A stretch of DNA of 36,990 nucleotides from Nostoc sp. NOS(2021) (GTDB lineage Bacteria > Cyanobacteriota > Cyanobacteriia > Cyanobacteriales > Nostocaceae). The notes beneath the pieces are model-generated. The model was given only the letters and a program-made list of their open reading frames with translations. It was not told the DNA's origin and ran no database searches. How positions within the stretch are numbered: position 1 is the first letter of the stretch; every line of letters starts with the position of its first letter. The stretch is from positions 1-36,990 of the forward strand of contig NZ_JABXKM010000086.1 of the NCBI RefSeq assembly GCF_017115025.1, written 5' to 3'. This document shows positions 14,536 through 22,627 of this stretch, piece after piece. Made by a program: the position numbers and the translations under genes.

Positions 14536-15887
14536 TGAGCTACTGTACCAATATTGATTGCCTGCGTCCGCAAAATTCTGACATTTCTCGTTTTTGTAAT
14601 AGTTGTGGTCAGGAATTGTTACTCAAACAGCGATATCGCCCACTCGCTCTGATTGGACGTGGTGGCTTTGGGAGAACCTTTTTAGCTATTGATGAACATC
14701 TTCCATCTCAACCTAAATGTGCGATCAAACAGCTATGTTTCCAAGAGGAAAATACTGAGGTTTGGCACAAAGCAGTCAAACTATTTCACCAAGAAGCGCT
14801 TCGTCTCAATGAACTAGAACACTCTCAAATACCAAAATTACTAGCGCATTTTGAACAAAATCAAAAGTTTTATATCGTCGAGGAATTAGTAGATGGACAA
14901 ACACTTGCCCAGGAATTACAACAACAAGGCGTTTTTAAAGAACCGCAAATTTGGGAGATATTAAAAAGTTTATTGATCACACTGCAATTTATCCATTCCC
15001 GACAAGTAATCCACCGAGATATTAAACCGGAAAATATTATGCGCCGTTCGGTTCGAGGAGACCTGGTTTTAATAGATTTCGGAATTGCTAAATTAGCCAC
15101 TAATACGAGGCGACTTCGTACAGGCACAATAGTAGGTAGTCCAGAATATATTGCTCCCGAACAATTGCGAGGAAAGGCATTACCAGCCAGCGATCTTTAC
15201 AGCTTGGGTGTAACATGTATTTACTTACTCACAGCTGTTTCTCCTTTTGATTTGTTCGATATTGCTAACGATCGCTGGGTATGGCAAGAATATTTACCAG
15301 CAGACAATACTATTAGCATTCGCCTCTGTGAAATCTTAGATAAACTTTTAAAAAATGCAGTTTCGCAACGGTTACAATCTGCAACCGAAGCGTTGCAGAC
15401 ACTGGAACAACAACCAAAAAAATTGCTAAATATTTCTACTTATCATACATTAACTACTATTGATTACACGCATTTGCATGATTTATTAGCAAAAGGAAAA
15501 TGGCAATTAGCAGATATAGAAACTTGGGATCTGATATGTCAGGCACTAGCAAAGCCTAAAGGTAGCTATATATTAAGTAGTAATCTTGATAAACTTCCCT
15601 GTGAAGATTTGCAGACCATTGACCATTTATGGGTGAATTACAGTCATGGACGTTTTGGTTTTAGCGTGCAAACACTTATTTACAAAAATGTGAATGGAGA
15701 CTATGGAATTTTTTGTAATCAAGTTGGTTGGCATATATACAATTATAGTTATGCCAACTCGGAATTCAATTTTAGTCTCAAAGCACCAATTGGTCATTTA
15801 CCCTCACGCATTTGGATTGGTGGTTCTCAACCCTGGCGATACCCCAATGCTTTAGCTGTAAAACTAGCAGCCTGTGGTATTAGTTAG
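14535..15887 (+). CDS. Ser/Thr protein kinase with N-terminal zinc ribbon and GUN4 tail
   Basis: 450 residues. Cys 4, 9, 21 and 24 form an N-terminal zinc ribbon (CTNID-C and CNSC). The Hanks-type kinase domain follows: glycine loop GRGGFG (41-46), catalytic Lys K65 in CAIKQL, HRDIKPEN (160-167), DFG (181-183) and APEQ (207-210). About 305-435 is a GUN4-like domain (LHDLLAKGKWQLADIETWDL, then DHLWVNYSHGRFGFSVQ). GUN4 binds porphyrins and activates Mg chelatase in chlorophyll synthesis, so this kinase may sense tetrapyrroles. That role is inference. The ATG is preceded by the bipartite repeat and lacks a clear Shine-Dalgarno sequence. No stop or key-residue loss is seen. Confidence 0.9.
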   Translation: MSYCTNIDCLRPQNSDISRFCNSCGQELLLKQRYRPLALIGRGGFGRTFLAIDEHLPSQPKCAIKQLCFQEENTEVWHKAVKLFHQEALRLNELEHSQIPKLLAHFEQNQKFYIVEELVDGQTLAQELQQQGVFKEPQIWEILKSLLITLQFIHSRQVIHRDIKPENIMRRSVRGDLVLIDFGIAKLATNTRRLRTGTIVGSPEYIAPEQLRGKALPASDLYSLGVTCIYLLTAVSPFDLFDIANDRWVWQEYLPADNTISIRLCEILDKLLKNAVSQRLQSATEALQTLEQQPKKLLNISTYHTLTTIDYTHLHDLLAKGKWQLADIETWDLICQALAKPKGSYILSSNLDKLPCEDLQTIDHLWVNYSHGRFGFSVQTLIYKNVNGDYGIFCNQVGWHIYNYSYANSEFNFSLKAPIGHLPSRIWIGGSQPWRYPNALAVKLAACGIS

Positions 15888-15900
15888 TTTTGTTGAAAAT

Positions 15901-15930
15901 TACTATAGGACTAGTATTTGATTTTTCAAG
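15901..15930. repeat. Right copy of bipartite repeat after kinase
   Basis: TACTATAGGACTAGTATTTG (15901-15920) and the following attttt..caag match 1948-1980 over about 30 bases, and match 14516-14535 in inverted orientation. It lies 14 bases past the kinase stop. Confidence 0.6.
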
Positions 15931-16440
15931 CTATTGTTTATTAACTTTTTCAGTATTACCTGCTTTTACCCAACCTTCTTGTTCGCTACCTTCCAAACGG
16001 ATCTTTTGCCAGGATTTGTCCTCGCTTTCTTCTAAAACAATAATTTTTTGATTAAAACCAACCCCACCAATACGTTCAGCTTCTTGATTTGGTTGCGATC
16101 GCAAACTCAACCCTTGAGCCCAACTAACACGCCCTCGATAAGCTCCCGATGGCAATGGTTTTGGTGATGGGGTAGCCTTTGGTGATTCTGTGGGAGTAGA
16201 GGTTGAGCTTGGAGACGATTGAGCCTGAGTCCCAGGTTTAAGGGTGGGTTTACCTCCTCCAGGCTCAGTTGTTTTTGGAGCTTGGGCTTTCACCGAGGGA
16301 CTATCGTTGGAAAAAATGGGTTTGGCAGGGGCTATGCCAGTGCGATTCATGAAATAGAGTGCAACTGCAACACCGCCACCGATTAACACAGCGATCGCTA
16401 ATAAAAACCCAAGTATAAACTTTGTTAAGCTAGACAACAT
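15931..16440 (-). CDS. Membrane-anchored SH3-domain protein
   Basis: About 169 residues from the ATG at 16440. A TTG nine codons further up would also keep frame, but the ATG is more likely because it places the membrane helix close to the N terminus. Order: one transmembrane helix (about 7-30, FILGFLLAIAVLIGGGVAVAL), a long Pro/Ser/Thr/Lys-rich linker (about 40-105), then an SH3_3-like domain (GRVSWAQGLSLRSQPNQEAE, VLEESEDKSWQKIRLEGS, GWVKAG). Bacterial SH3 domains of this type bind cell-wall peptides or glycans, so it may sit in the periplasm beside the peptidoglycan-binding protein encoded nearby. Partner and function are not known. Confidence 0.8.
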   Translation of the reverse strand: MLSSLTKFILGFLLAIAVLIGGGVAVALYFMNRTGIAPAKPIFSNDSPSVKAQAPKTTEPGGGKPTLKPGTQAQSSPSSTSTPTESPKATPSPKPLPSGAYRGRVSWAQGLSLRSQPNQEAERIGGVGFNQKIIVLEESEDKSWQKIRLEGSEQEGWVKAGNTEKVNKQ

Positions 16441-16470
16441 AGTTAAAACCTGATTATCAAGAGTCAAGTG

Positions 16471-16560
16471 GCGTTCAAGGAGAGCCAGTCACGCGTGTAT
16501 TTTCCCCCGTGCGGAGGTTTCCACGATTGAGGGGAGTGGCGTTGAACTGGCTCTCAAGGG
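16471..16560. repeat. Compact inverted-repeat element
   Basis: GGAGAGCCAGT (16479-16489) pairs with ACTGGCTCTC (16547-16556), giving about 10-bp ends around a GC-rich centre, while gtggcgttca (16469-16478) recurs as gtggcgttga (16536-16545). No coding capacity. It resembles a miniature mobile or palindromic repeat element rather than a regulatory site. Confidence 0.5.
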
Positions 16561-16596
16561 TTACGAGTAGAGAAGCAATGTAACCCATCCGTATAA

Positions 16597-16650
16597 GAAT
16601 CAATAGTCCATAATAATTGATCATTAACTATTGACTATGGACTTTTGACT
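16597..16650. repeat. Heptamer-type inverted repeat
   Basis: aatagtccata and tatggactttt units flank an AT-rich centre containing further tattgac/ttgatca repeats, in the gap after the AAA ATPase. It is typical Nostocales intergenic repeat DNA and may fold into a hairpin. Confidence 0.55.
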
Positions 16651-16681
16651 AACTCATTATTGTAGCTACTGCTGAGTACGT

Positions 16682-18193
16682 TCACGTAGTGCGCCGGAGG
16701 CGATCGCTCAAAGGACTGTGTTTCGATGCTAAACGCGCTCTCCCAGCAGCAGCCCATTCTTGGAGTTGCTGAATTTGCTCTACAGCAGTTCGCGCCAAGG
16801 GGATGATCTGACTTGCTGCTTCTAAAACGTCGTCGGTAGCAAAGTCGCGGTTTTGGCTAAATCCAATATGCATCGCTTCAATTAAAGTTTGCTCAATCTC
16901 TGCCCCAGAAAAATCGGGCGTTTCATAAGCTAACCTGTCGATGTCATAACTTTTCAAGTTATGGGGGCGCAATCGGGATAAATGAACATCATAAATTGCT
17001 TTTCTCTCTTCTTGGGTGGGCAAACCCACAAAGAAAATTTCATCAAATCGCCCTTTACGCAGCATTTCCGGCGGTAAGGCTTGGATGTCGTTGGCGGTGG
17101 CGACGACAAACACGGGTGAGCTTTTTTCAGCTAGCCAGTTAATAAAAGTGCCAAACACACGGCTGGCTGTTCCGGCATCACCTTTGCTACCAACTCCAGC
17201 AAAGGCTTTATCTATTTCATCAATCCACAAAATACAGGGAGCGAGGGCTTCAGCTACTTGGATCATTTGGCGAGTCCGAGATTCTGATTCACCCACCAAA
17301 CCACCAAATAATCTTCCCACATCCAGACGTAGCAAGGGTAAATGCCAGTGATGAGCGATCGCTTTTGCCGTTAACGATTTACCAGTACCCTGAATACCCA
17401 CCAACATTAAACCACGGGGGTGCGGTAATCCGTACTGTCGCGCCTTATCAGTAAACGAGCCTCCCCGACGAATCAGCCAGTCTTTCAAGTTATCCAGTCC
17501 ACCAATATCAGAAATTTGCTCAGTGGCGGGGTAGAAGTCCAGGATTTGGGTTTGGCGGATAGTTTGGCGCTTTTCTTCCAAAACGAGATCCACGTCTTCT
17601 GGTTGCAATTCGCCGTGGGTAGCGATCGCTTTTGCCAAAACCCGACGAATCCGTTCCATCGAAAGTCCTTGACAAGAGCGCACTAAGTCATCTAAAACTT
17701 TGCCAGAAAGGGAGTTACTAGTGCTTTGTAGCAAGCGTTCCACCTCAGTTTTAATTTCTGGGGCGGCGGGTAAGGGGAACTCGACGACTGTCAGCACTTC
17801 CGTTAAATCGTCAGGGATGGCGATGCGTGGCGACAATAGGACAATATTTTTTGGTTGCGACTTCAGAAGCCTGGACAGATTGCGAAGTTTGCGGGCGATC
17901 GCTACATCATCTAAAAAGCGATGATAATCTCGTAGAATCAATACCGCAGGTGCGGAAGCTGGTAATTTTTCGATAAATTCTAAAGCTTGCAACGGGTTAC
18001 GCCGCCCAAACCCAGCATCATTGGGGTTTCCCTGGTAGCCATCGACAAAATCCCAAGTATAGACTGGGCGATTACCCTGGTTGGTTGCTTCTTCCCGGAT
18101 AGCTGCTTCAACCCGTTCTTCTTCGTAAGTGGGAATATAAATTAAGGGGTAGCGGGCGCGTAGCAGCAGTTTAAACTCTTCACGGAAGTTCAT
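16682..18193 (-). CDS. ycf46: AAA ATPase, Ycf46-like
   Basis: 503 residues, the size of Ycf46 proteins of cyanobacteria and red-algal plastids. The N-terminal domain ([20 protein letters not shown]) is typical. The AAA module has Walker A GIQGTGKS (266-273), Walker [11 protein letters not shown] (321-330), a sensor-1 Asn in ATANDI (365-370), and arginine-finger region RKGRFDE (379-385). A four-helix lid follows (about 430-480). Ycf46 is linked in the literature to photosynthetic carbon use, but its substrate is unknown and I do not infer one. It is likely monocistronic. The last codons fall in a HIP1 site. Confidence 0.9.
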   Translation of the reverse strand: MNFREEFKLLLRARYPLIYIPTYEEERVEAAIREEATNQGNRPVYTWDFVDGYQGNPNDAGFGRRNPLQALEFIEKLPASAPAVLILRDYHRFLDDVAIARKLRNLSRLLKSQPKNIVLLSPRIAIPDDLTEVLTVVEFPLPAAPEIKTEVERLLQSTSNSLSGKVLDDLVRSCQGLSMERIRRVLAKAIATHGELQPEDVDLVLEEKRQTIRQTQILDFYPATEQISDIGGLDNLKDWLIRRGGSFTDKARQYGLPHPRGLMLVGIQGTGKSLTAKAIAHHWHLPLLRLDVGRLFGGLVGESESRTRQMIQVAEALAPCILWIDEIDKAFAGVGSKGDAGTASRVFGTFINWLAEKSSPVFVVATANDIQALPPEMLRKGRFDEIFFVGLPTQEERKAIYDVHLSRLRPHNLKSYDIDRLAYETPDFSGAEIEQTLIEAMHIGFSQNRDFATDDVLEAASQIIPLARTAVEQIQQLQEWAAAGRARLASKHSPLSDRLRRTT

Positions 18194-18412
18194 ATTTAGC
18201 TGTAGTTATTAGTTATTCTCTCATTGTTCAGCAAAATATTAGGCGAATAGAATTCACTGCTACACAAACAAAGTCCGCCTCCGTGGACTAACGAAAAATC
18301 AAGATTTTTATAATACACTTAGACGTAAACATTTCTGAATTCCCTTTTTCGTTCATATCTCGGCTCAATGCCTATTTGCATCAGGTATTTGAGTTTTGAT
18401 TAAGGCATAATT

Positions 18413-18811
18413 ATGGGGAAAGTGAATCTAGTATCGCTGTCTATGAATCTTCAAAGAGTCACAAGTTTGAATAGGCTGTCTCTTCATGTTCTGGTTGAAC
18501 AGGCATCCGAGGGGCATTTTATCGCGTCAGTGCCAGAGTTGCCTGATTGTCTAGCCGAAGCTGAAACCCGTTCGGATGCGTTCCCCTTTGGGGTTGCCGA
18601 AGGCATCGCGGCTGTACAAGAGCAAGTTAGAGTCAGACTGGCAAATATTGAGGTACTGACGCTAGAAGTTGCCAATAATCCTTGGACAGATTTTATTGGG
18701 ATGTTTGAAGGAGATGATGAGTTTGCAACTTTTGCTCAGGAACTCCGTACTGAGCGCGAATTAGATATAAATAGCAGGGATGCAACGCCCCGTGCAACGA
18801 AGAAATACTAA
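18413..18811 (+). CDS. HicB-like antitoxin family protein with an 8-residue repeat-derived insert
   Basis: 132 residues. The N-terminal half looks like the HicB fold (LHVLVEQASEGHFIASVPEL, then EGIAAVQEQVRVRL). The C-terminal half (NPWTDFIGMFEGDDEFATFA) is the form usually followed by a PIN toxin gene. Residues 57-64 (FPFGVAEG) come from a 24-nt small repeat inside a HIP1 octamer: GCG at 18578-18580, insert 18581-18604, ATCGC at 18605-18609. Taking it out gives RSDAIAAVQEQV, the family's usual run. No toxin gene follows, so this antitoxin is an orphan. The start is uncertain: ATG 18413 or ATG 18443, neither with a clear ribosome-binding site. Confidence 0.75.
   Translation: MGKVNLVSLSMNLQRVTSLNRLSLHVLVEQASEGHFIASVPELPDCLAEAETRSDAFPFGVAEGIAAVQEQVRVRLANIEVLTLEVANNPWTDFIGMFEGDDEFATFAQELRTERELDINSRDATPRATKKY
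18578..18609 (+). repeat. 24-nt small dispersed repeat inside a HIP1 site, in frame
   Basis: GCG + 24 nt (18581-18604, ttcccctttggggttgcc... ending gaaggc) + ATCGC. The insert length is a multiple of three, and the coding frame of the HicB-like gene is kept. Confidence 0.8.
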
Positions 18812-19092
18812 AGTGCGATCGCACCTGCGGAGACAGCTAAATGGCTCAAACCTTTGTATGTTAAGCTTTTGCTGTGATGTCATTTAGAAAATAAAACTCT
18901 AAGCTGTGTAAAGAATGTGTGATTTGTAACCTTAGCTCTATACACTTAGTATTTTTTATTGCAATAATATAAACACAAAACTAAATAAGCTATTTGTAAC
19001 AATGTTGATAACTTTTAACTAAATCAATTTCTGCTGCTTTTTTGACCGTATAAGAATTTCTACATTAGTAAAATAAAAAAAATTAGTTTAGT

Positions 19093-19530
19093 ATGTGGCA
19101 AAATTTTTATAAAGAATTATCTGACAGATTATTTGAGAAAACAGAATGGAAAATTACATTACCAATTCCTAAATGGTCACTACCAGAGATAAAAATATTA
19201 TTTATCGATAAGGAAAATATCAATTCTCATCAAGTTTTAAAGAGAAGAATTTATGATATAAAACTATTAAAAGATATTAAAAAAAATAATAAAACTAGCC
19301 AAACATTTTACTATTATATGCCTATAGATACTAGCGATCAAACAGAAGTTATTAAATATATCCATATAGTAGAATATGATTCTTCTAAAGAGTATACACA
19401 TAGAAATAGCTGTTTAACTACAAGAATATTCATTAATAAAGAAGAAACCTCTAATATTGAATTTTTATCTAATAGAATAATAGAAGAGATTCCTTTTAAA
19501 CCAGCAGACAAACTTCCCAAAATATTTTGA
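19093..19530 (+). CDS. Hypothetical protein, AT-rich
   Basis: 145 residues starting MWQNFYKELSDRLFEKTEWK. The sequence is rich in Lys, Ile, Asn and Tyr and the DNA is clearly more AT-rich than the core genes, which suggests recent acquisition. No signal peptide, membrane helix or catalytic motif is apparent, and the composition fits a soluble alpha/beta protein. There is no close upstream partner. I do not recognise a family. The length and lack of internal stops in AT-rich DNA argue for a real gene. Confidence 0.55.
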   Translation: MWQNFYKELSDRLFEKTEWKITLPIPKWSLPEIKILFIDKENINSHQVLKRRIYDIKLLKDIKKNNKTSQTFYYYMPIDTSDQTEVIKYIHIVEYDSSKEYTHRNSCLTTRIFINKEETSNIEFLSNRIIEEIPFKPADKLPKIF

Positions 19531-19638
19531 TTGTATACTTCCTTAATATTCAACCTATCGCTATTGATAATGGTTCAGCCGGAATACGCGCAAAACCGGA
19601 CACATTGTAAATTTTTGTTACAATATTATCGGCTTAAT

Positions 19639-19692
19639 ATGGGACGCGACACCCCGCGCACGAAAAAGAAGTACCAAAGTGAGATCACAGAG
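19639..19692 (+). pseudogene. Relic similar to the tail of the HicB-like gene
   Basis: The segment reading GRDTPRTKKKY and the bases after it align with the 3' end and downstream DNA of the gene at 18413 (SRDATPRATKKY; 18778-18828) at roughly 70 percent by eye. It sits at the end of a short frame with no other recognisable content, so I treat it as a duplicated relic. Confidence 0.4.
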
Positions 19693-19770
19693 TTTGAGCA
19701 ATTAACAAAAGGGTAGGTTTATGTTTGCAAGCCGCAACACTTAGCGTAACTTTGAGAATCACTGCTTATT

Positions 19771-20124
19771 TCACCCCGTAGTCAAGTTTGTTAGGAAATT
19801 CTTGTCAAATTTTTCCAAAACATCGTAAACTATTCCGTCAAAACTTCCAGTTCCTATTGGAGCGGGCACAGGAATACCATCTATTGTAGCAGTAAGCTTG
19901 CCTTTATCTTGTTGATAAATTGCTTCTTGATTTTTAAGTTCTATATGTTCAAAAATGACTGTTTTTAACTTCTTTTCATTAAAGGTATAGTCCGCTTTTC
20001 TAGCAATAGCTACAATCTCTGACAGTCCTGTTTCTGGGTCATCTTTATACTTAATAGTTATCTGTACTATTTCGTCTGAATTTTCTGAATTATCATTAAG
20101 GAATTGGTTAACGTTATCTGACAT
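19771..20124 (-). CDS. Hypothetical acidic protein
   Basis: 117 residues (MSDNVNQFLNDNSENSDEIV...NLTTG). Acidic N terminus, then a predicted beta-rich middle (VQITIKYKDDPETG, YTFNEKKLKTVIFEHIE) and a glycine-containing segment (IDGIPVPAPIGTGSFDGIVY). No membrane segment or known motif. It stands alone on the minus strand with no obvious operon partner. Family not recognised, so no function is proposed. Confidence 0.5.
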   Translation of the reverse strand: MSDNVNQFLNDNSENSDEIVQITIKYKDDPETGLSEIVAIARKADYTFNEKKLKTVIFEHIELKNQEAIYQQDKGKLTATIDGIPVPAPIGTGSFDGIVYDVLEKFDKNFLTNLTTG

Positions 20125-20279
20125 TATAAATACTAAACTAGTAACTACTTCTTAGATATAGTTTAAAATCTGGAAATTCCACTCAGTAATAGCACGGCAA
20201 TACATTAGATGGGTATCCGTATCTCGGCTGAAACCCTTGTAGAGTGCTTACGCCAGATGTCACCCCCAAATTAGCCGCT

Positions 20280-20345
20280 AGGTGCAACGAAAACCGCAAC
20301 GGTCATCAATGCAAATTCTGATGCAGTCACGGTGCGCGATCGCTA
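20280..20345. repeat. Diverged direct repeat, copy 1
   Basis: A stretch reading ggtgcaacgaaaaccgcaac, then tgcaaattctgatgcagtc, aligns by eye with 20741-20805 (gtgcaacagaaaacgcaac, tgcaaatattgatgcactc). Neither copy holds an intact gene. Possibly two remnants of one lost sequence. Confidence 0.4.
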
Positions 20346-20433
20346 ACTCTCCTGATTGGGACTTAACCCCAATTAGGAACTTTAGAACTGTACTTTTTAT
20401 TTACAATCGTGAACACTCAAACTCACGCCAGAA

Positions 20434-20616
20434 TTGCCAGTATCGTTGGCTAGCCAGATTCACAATCCCTACTTGACCCCAGAAGCATCTAGCGCGGGTT
20501 CCTACCTGGAAAGCGCAAAACCACATTATGCACAACAACCTGAGATCGAGCCAATTGGCTTTGGTTCTTACTGGGAAGGCAGAAAACCACGTTACAGCAC
20601 TTTGCAGGTAAATTAA
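20434..20616 (+). CDS. Hypothetical short protein with internal aromatic repeat
   Basis: 60 codons from a TTG. Two related segments are visible, GSYLESAKPHYAQQ and GSYWEGRKPRYSTL, separated by PEIEPIGF, a pattern that looks conserved rather than random. In the neighbouring frame, GTG 20409 reads VNTQTHARIASIVG and stops at 20451-20453. Removing one G near 20450 would join the two, so the gene may be frameshifted. No family recognised, and expression is uncertain because the start codon is weak. Confidence 0.4.
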   Translation: MPVSLASQIHNPYLTPEASSAGSYLESAKPHYAQQPEIEPIGFGSYWEGRKPRYSTLQVN

Positions 20617-20644
20617 GTACACATCTTAATATGATAAATCTTGT

Positions 20645-20666
20645 GGGGTGGGCATCCTGCCCGCCC
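20645..20666. repeat. GC-rich palindromic repeat
   Basis: GGGTGGGC (20646-20653) pairs with GCCCGCCC (20659-20666), with one G-T or mismatch position. It is the widespread gtggggtgggcatcctgcc type of intergenic repeat. A partial match, gtagggtgggcat, occurs near 3529. Confidence 0.65.
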
Positions 20667-20889
20667 TTGTGTACCTCATTCAGATGAAATGTGCTGTATG
20701 CGCGGCTTTATATAAGTCAAGCTAATTGGCTTTATTCCGTTGCAGTGCAACAGAAAACGCAACGCTCCTGACTGCAAATATTGATGCACTCGTAGCGCAA
20801 CACCTAACTTCTAACTTGCAACTCCTAACTTCCAACTTCCACCAACTAGCTGATGGAAGTCGGAAGTCATTCAAAGTGCTAGTTTACGC

Positions 20890-21180
20890 TCAAGTCGTGC
20901 ATTTTATTTTTCCAAAGTACTTTTTCAATACAAACCTGACCCTATCCTTTTGCACTTCATCGAAAAATTTGTCTACCAAGTATTCTTTTAGATAATCAGA
21001 TATAAGACTAGAATTAATTTTTAGTATATTGCTTGACATAGTACTCACCCAACGGCTCGTTCTTCTACTGCCTCTTGCTCGCTGGGACATAGACGATCCT
21101 GACACTGAATTAACGTCTTCAAAGTACTTGTTTACCCAAGCCCGTATATGTGCTTTCCGAATTTTTCTTTGTTTTTTCAT
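20890..21180 (-). CDS. Hypothetical basic protein
   Basis: 96 residues, Lys/Arg-rich (MKKQRKIRKAHIRAWVNKYF...). It has a Ser-rich middle and a helical C-terminal segment (SDYLKEYLVDKFFDEVQK, then VRFVLKKYFGK). No known domain is recognisable. There is no strong Shine-Dalgarno sequence before the ATG at 21180. It sits among remnants in the accessory region and may be a real small gene or chance. Confidence 0.35.
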   Translation of the reverse strand: MKKQRKIRKAHIRAWVNKYFEDVNSVSGSSMSQRARGSRRTSRWVSTMSSNILKINSSLISDYLKEYLVDKFFDEVQKDRVRFVLKKYFGKIKCTT

Positions 21181-21242
21181 TTATTTGTTTTGAGAGAACA
21201 TTTATATTATACCAAAGATACTCAGGAAATATACGAGGATAA

Positions 21243-21467
21243 GTGAATACATTTCACCAACAAGCTATTGAAATTGAAAATTATTATGATATAATCCCAA
21301 ACTCGAACACTGCACAAGGCATGATTGCCCAAAAACTGCAACGAGCTTTCGACGATTGCGTACAAAATCGCCTGCTCAAAGTCATTGCAGCGCGTCCCGT
21401 TATCTGAGAGACTTTCGGTAAAAAGTTCCAAAACACCTATGCGGATGATACCTGTACTTGGCAATAA
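21243..21467 (+). pseudogene. Unknown small gene interrupted by an in-frame stop
   Basis: From GTG 21243 the frame reads VNTFHQQAIEIENYY, then AQGMIAQKLQRAFDDC and VIAARPVI, to a TGA (21405-21407). The same frame continues ETFGKKFQNTYADDTCTWQ to a TAA at 21465. A CGA to TGA change would explain the stop. Content is protein-like and on the same strand as the next TA pair. Family not recognised. Confidence 0.4.
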
Positions 21468-21476
21468 CGCTGCAAG

Positions 21477-21584
21477 CATAAGCAGGTTTAATCAGCCAGC
21501 GAGATAATGCGGGTTGTAGCGATTGCGATTGATAAGTTGGAATTGATGAGGAGCGATCGCCATCGCGTCGCCAACGGAGTTACA
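21477..21584. repeat. Long direct repeat, left copy (empty HIP1-like site)
   Basis: 108 bp matching 22628-22756 (129 bp) with many shared blocks (gcgggttgtagcgat, ttgataagttggaattgatg, gcgtcgccaacgga). The 21-bp length difference is a small-repeat insertion present only in the right copy. The two copies bracket the UPF0175/DUF3368 pair. Confidence 0.8.
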
Positions 21585-21838
21585 AAGATGCATATAGTAA
21601 TGGCAGAAGCAGAAGCACGCTACTCAAAAAAAGTTTGACTACGATCTGAAATGAAGGTATGCTGTGTTATTTACTTTGTGGTTGGTGGTAGCACAACAGG
21701 CGCACCGGGGGAGAGCGATCGCTGTCACTACCACCCAAGAAAGCTCCCGCCGCAGTCAGGAGCGCCTTGTATACAGATGTATAGAGAAATGATTGATATT
21801 ATTAATGCAGCATAATGCAACAATTTAGGACATAAATT

Positions 21839-22090
21839 ATGTCGTCAGTCACGATTAACCTGCCAGAAGAAATATTTAGCGCCCGTCGCCTGACTCCAGA
21901 AGAATTTGTGCGCGATATGCGCCAAGCTGCTGCTATCTACTGGTATCAGAAGCAGGAAATCTCAATGGAGAAAGCAGCCAACGTTGCTGGGTTAAACCGC
22001 CGAGACTTTCTAGCCGTCCTAGCCCGTGAACAAGTGGATGTCTTTGCTGTTGATTTTGATGATTTGCAGCGCGAGTTAAACCGTGGCTGA
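21839..22090 (+). CDS. UPF0175 family antitoxin
   Basis: 83 residues. UPF0175 proteins are small helical proteins with a helix-turn-helix-like core. Here: VTINLPEEIFS at the N terminus, then MRQAAAIYWYQKQEISMEKA and VAGLNRRDFLAVLAREQVD, which matches the family's -AA-Y---G--S---AA-lAg--R--F---L pattern. The stop overlaps the start of the DUF3368 gene by 8 bp. The genes are therefore coupled, antitoxin first. The locus is flanked by 108/129-bp direct repeats. Confidence 0.85.
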   Translation: MSSVTINLPEEIFSARRLTPEEFVRDMRQAAAIYWYQKQEISMEKAANVAGLNRRDFLAVLAREQVDVFAVDFDDLQRELNRG

Positions 22091-22568
22091 ACTGCCTGCT
22101 ATCAACACATCCCCACTAATTTTTTTGACCAAGGGCGGCTTTCTTGATTTGTTGCTCTTAATGGGATCATCAATTATTGTTCCATCAGCTGTAGCCACAG
22201 AAATTCAGGCGTATGGGTCAGCAGATGTAACAGCAGTTGCGCTCAACAATACTGATTGGTTGGTTATACAAGAAACACCACCTGTCCCGAACGTTATTCA
22301 AAGCTGGGATTTGGGTCTAGGTGAGTCAGCCGTACTAACCTGGGGCTATGTAAATCCAGGTACAGAAGTAATTCTAGATGATTTAGCAGCCCGTCGTTGT
22401 GCTGCCACTTTAGGAATTCCGGTACGGGGAACATTAGGCATGGTTATTACTGCCAAACAACGAGGGGTAATTCCGGCTGCACGTCCAGTTTTAGAACAAT
22501 TGCGCCTCTGTGGGATGTATTTATCTGACCGCGTGATAAATCTTGCATTAGCATTGGTAGGGGAATAG
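22083..22568 (+). CDS. DUF3368 PIN-like toxin
   Basis: 161 residues. DUF3368 is a PIN-fold family paired with UPF0175. Acidic sites are visible: N-terminal PAINTSPLIFLTKGG replaces the first Asp by Asn-Thr-Ser as usual for this family, then GLGESAVLTWG (E at about 80) and VILDDLAARRCA (DD at about 100). The gene runs full length with no stops. It overlaps its antitoxin by 8 bp. The module probably acts as an RNase toxin held in check by UPF0175, by analogy with PIN toxins. Confidence 0.85.
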   Translation: MAELPAINTSPLIFLTKGGFLDLLLLMGSSIIVPSAVATEIQAYGSADVTAVALNNTDWLVIQETPPVPNVIQSWDLGLGESAVLTWGYVNPGTEVILDDLAARRCAATLGIPVRGTLGMVITAKQRGVIPAARPVLEQLRLCGMYLSDRVINLALALVGE

Positions 22569-22627
22569 AGGCGTTGGCTCCCAAGCCGTGAGCGGATTAT
22601 ACCTGATGATGGTTATAGCGCGGCAAT

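Noticed and set aside
16441-16467. TTG-initiated N-terminal extension of the SH3 protein
   Set aside because: ATG at 16440 is a better start and puts the membrane helix near the N terminus.
20282-20476. 64-codon frame across the gap at 20.3 kb
   Set aside because: Composition looks random; it overlaps diverged repeat DNA and lacks any motif.
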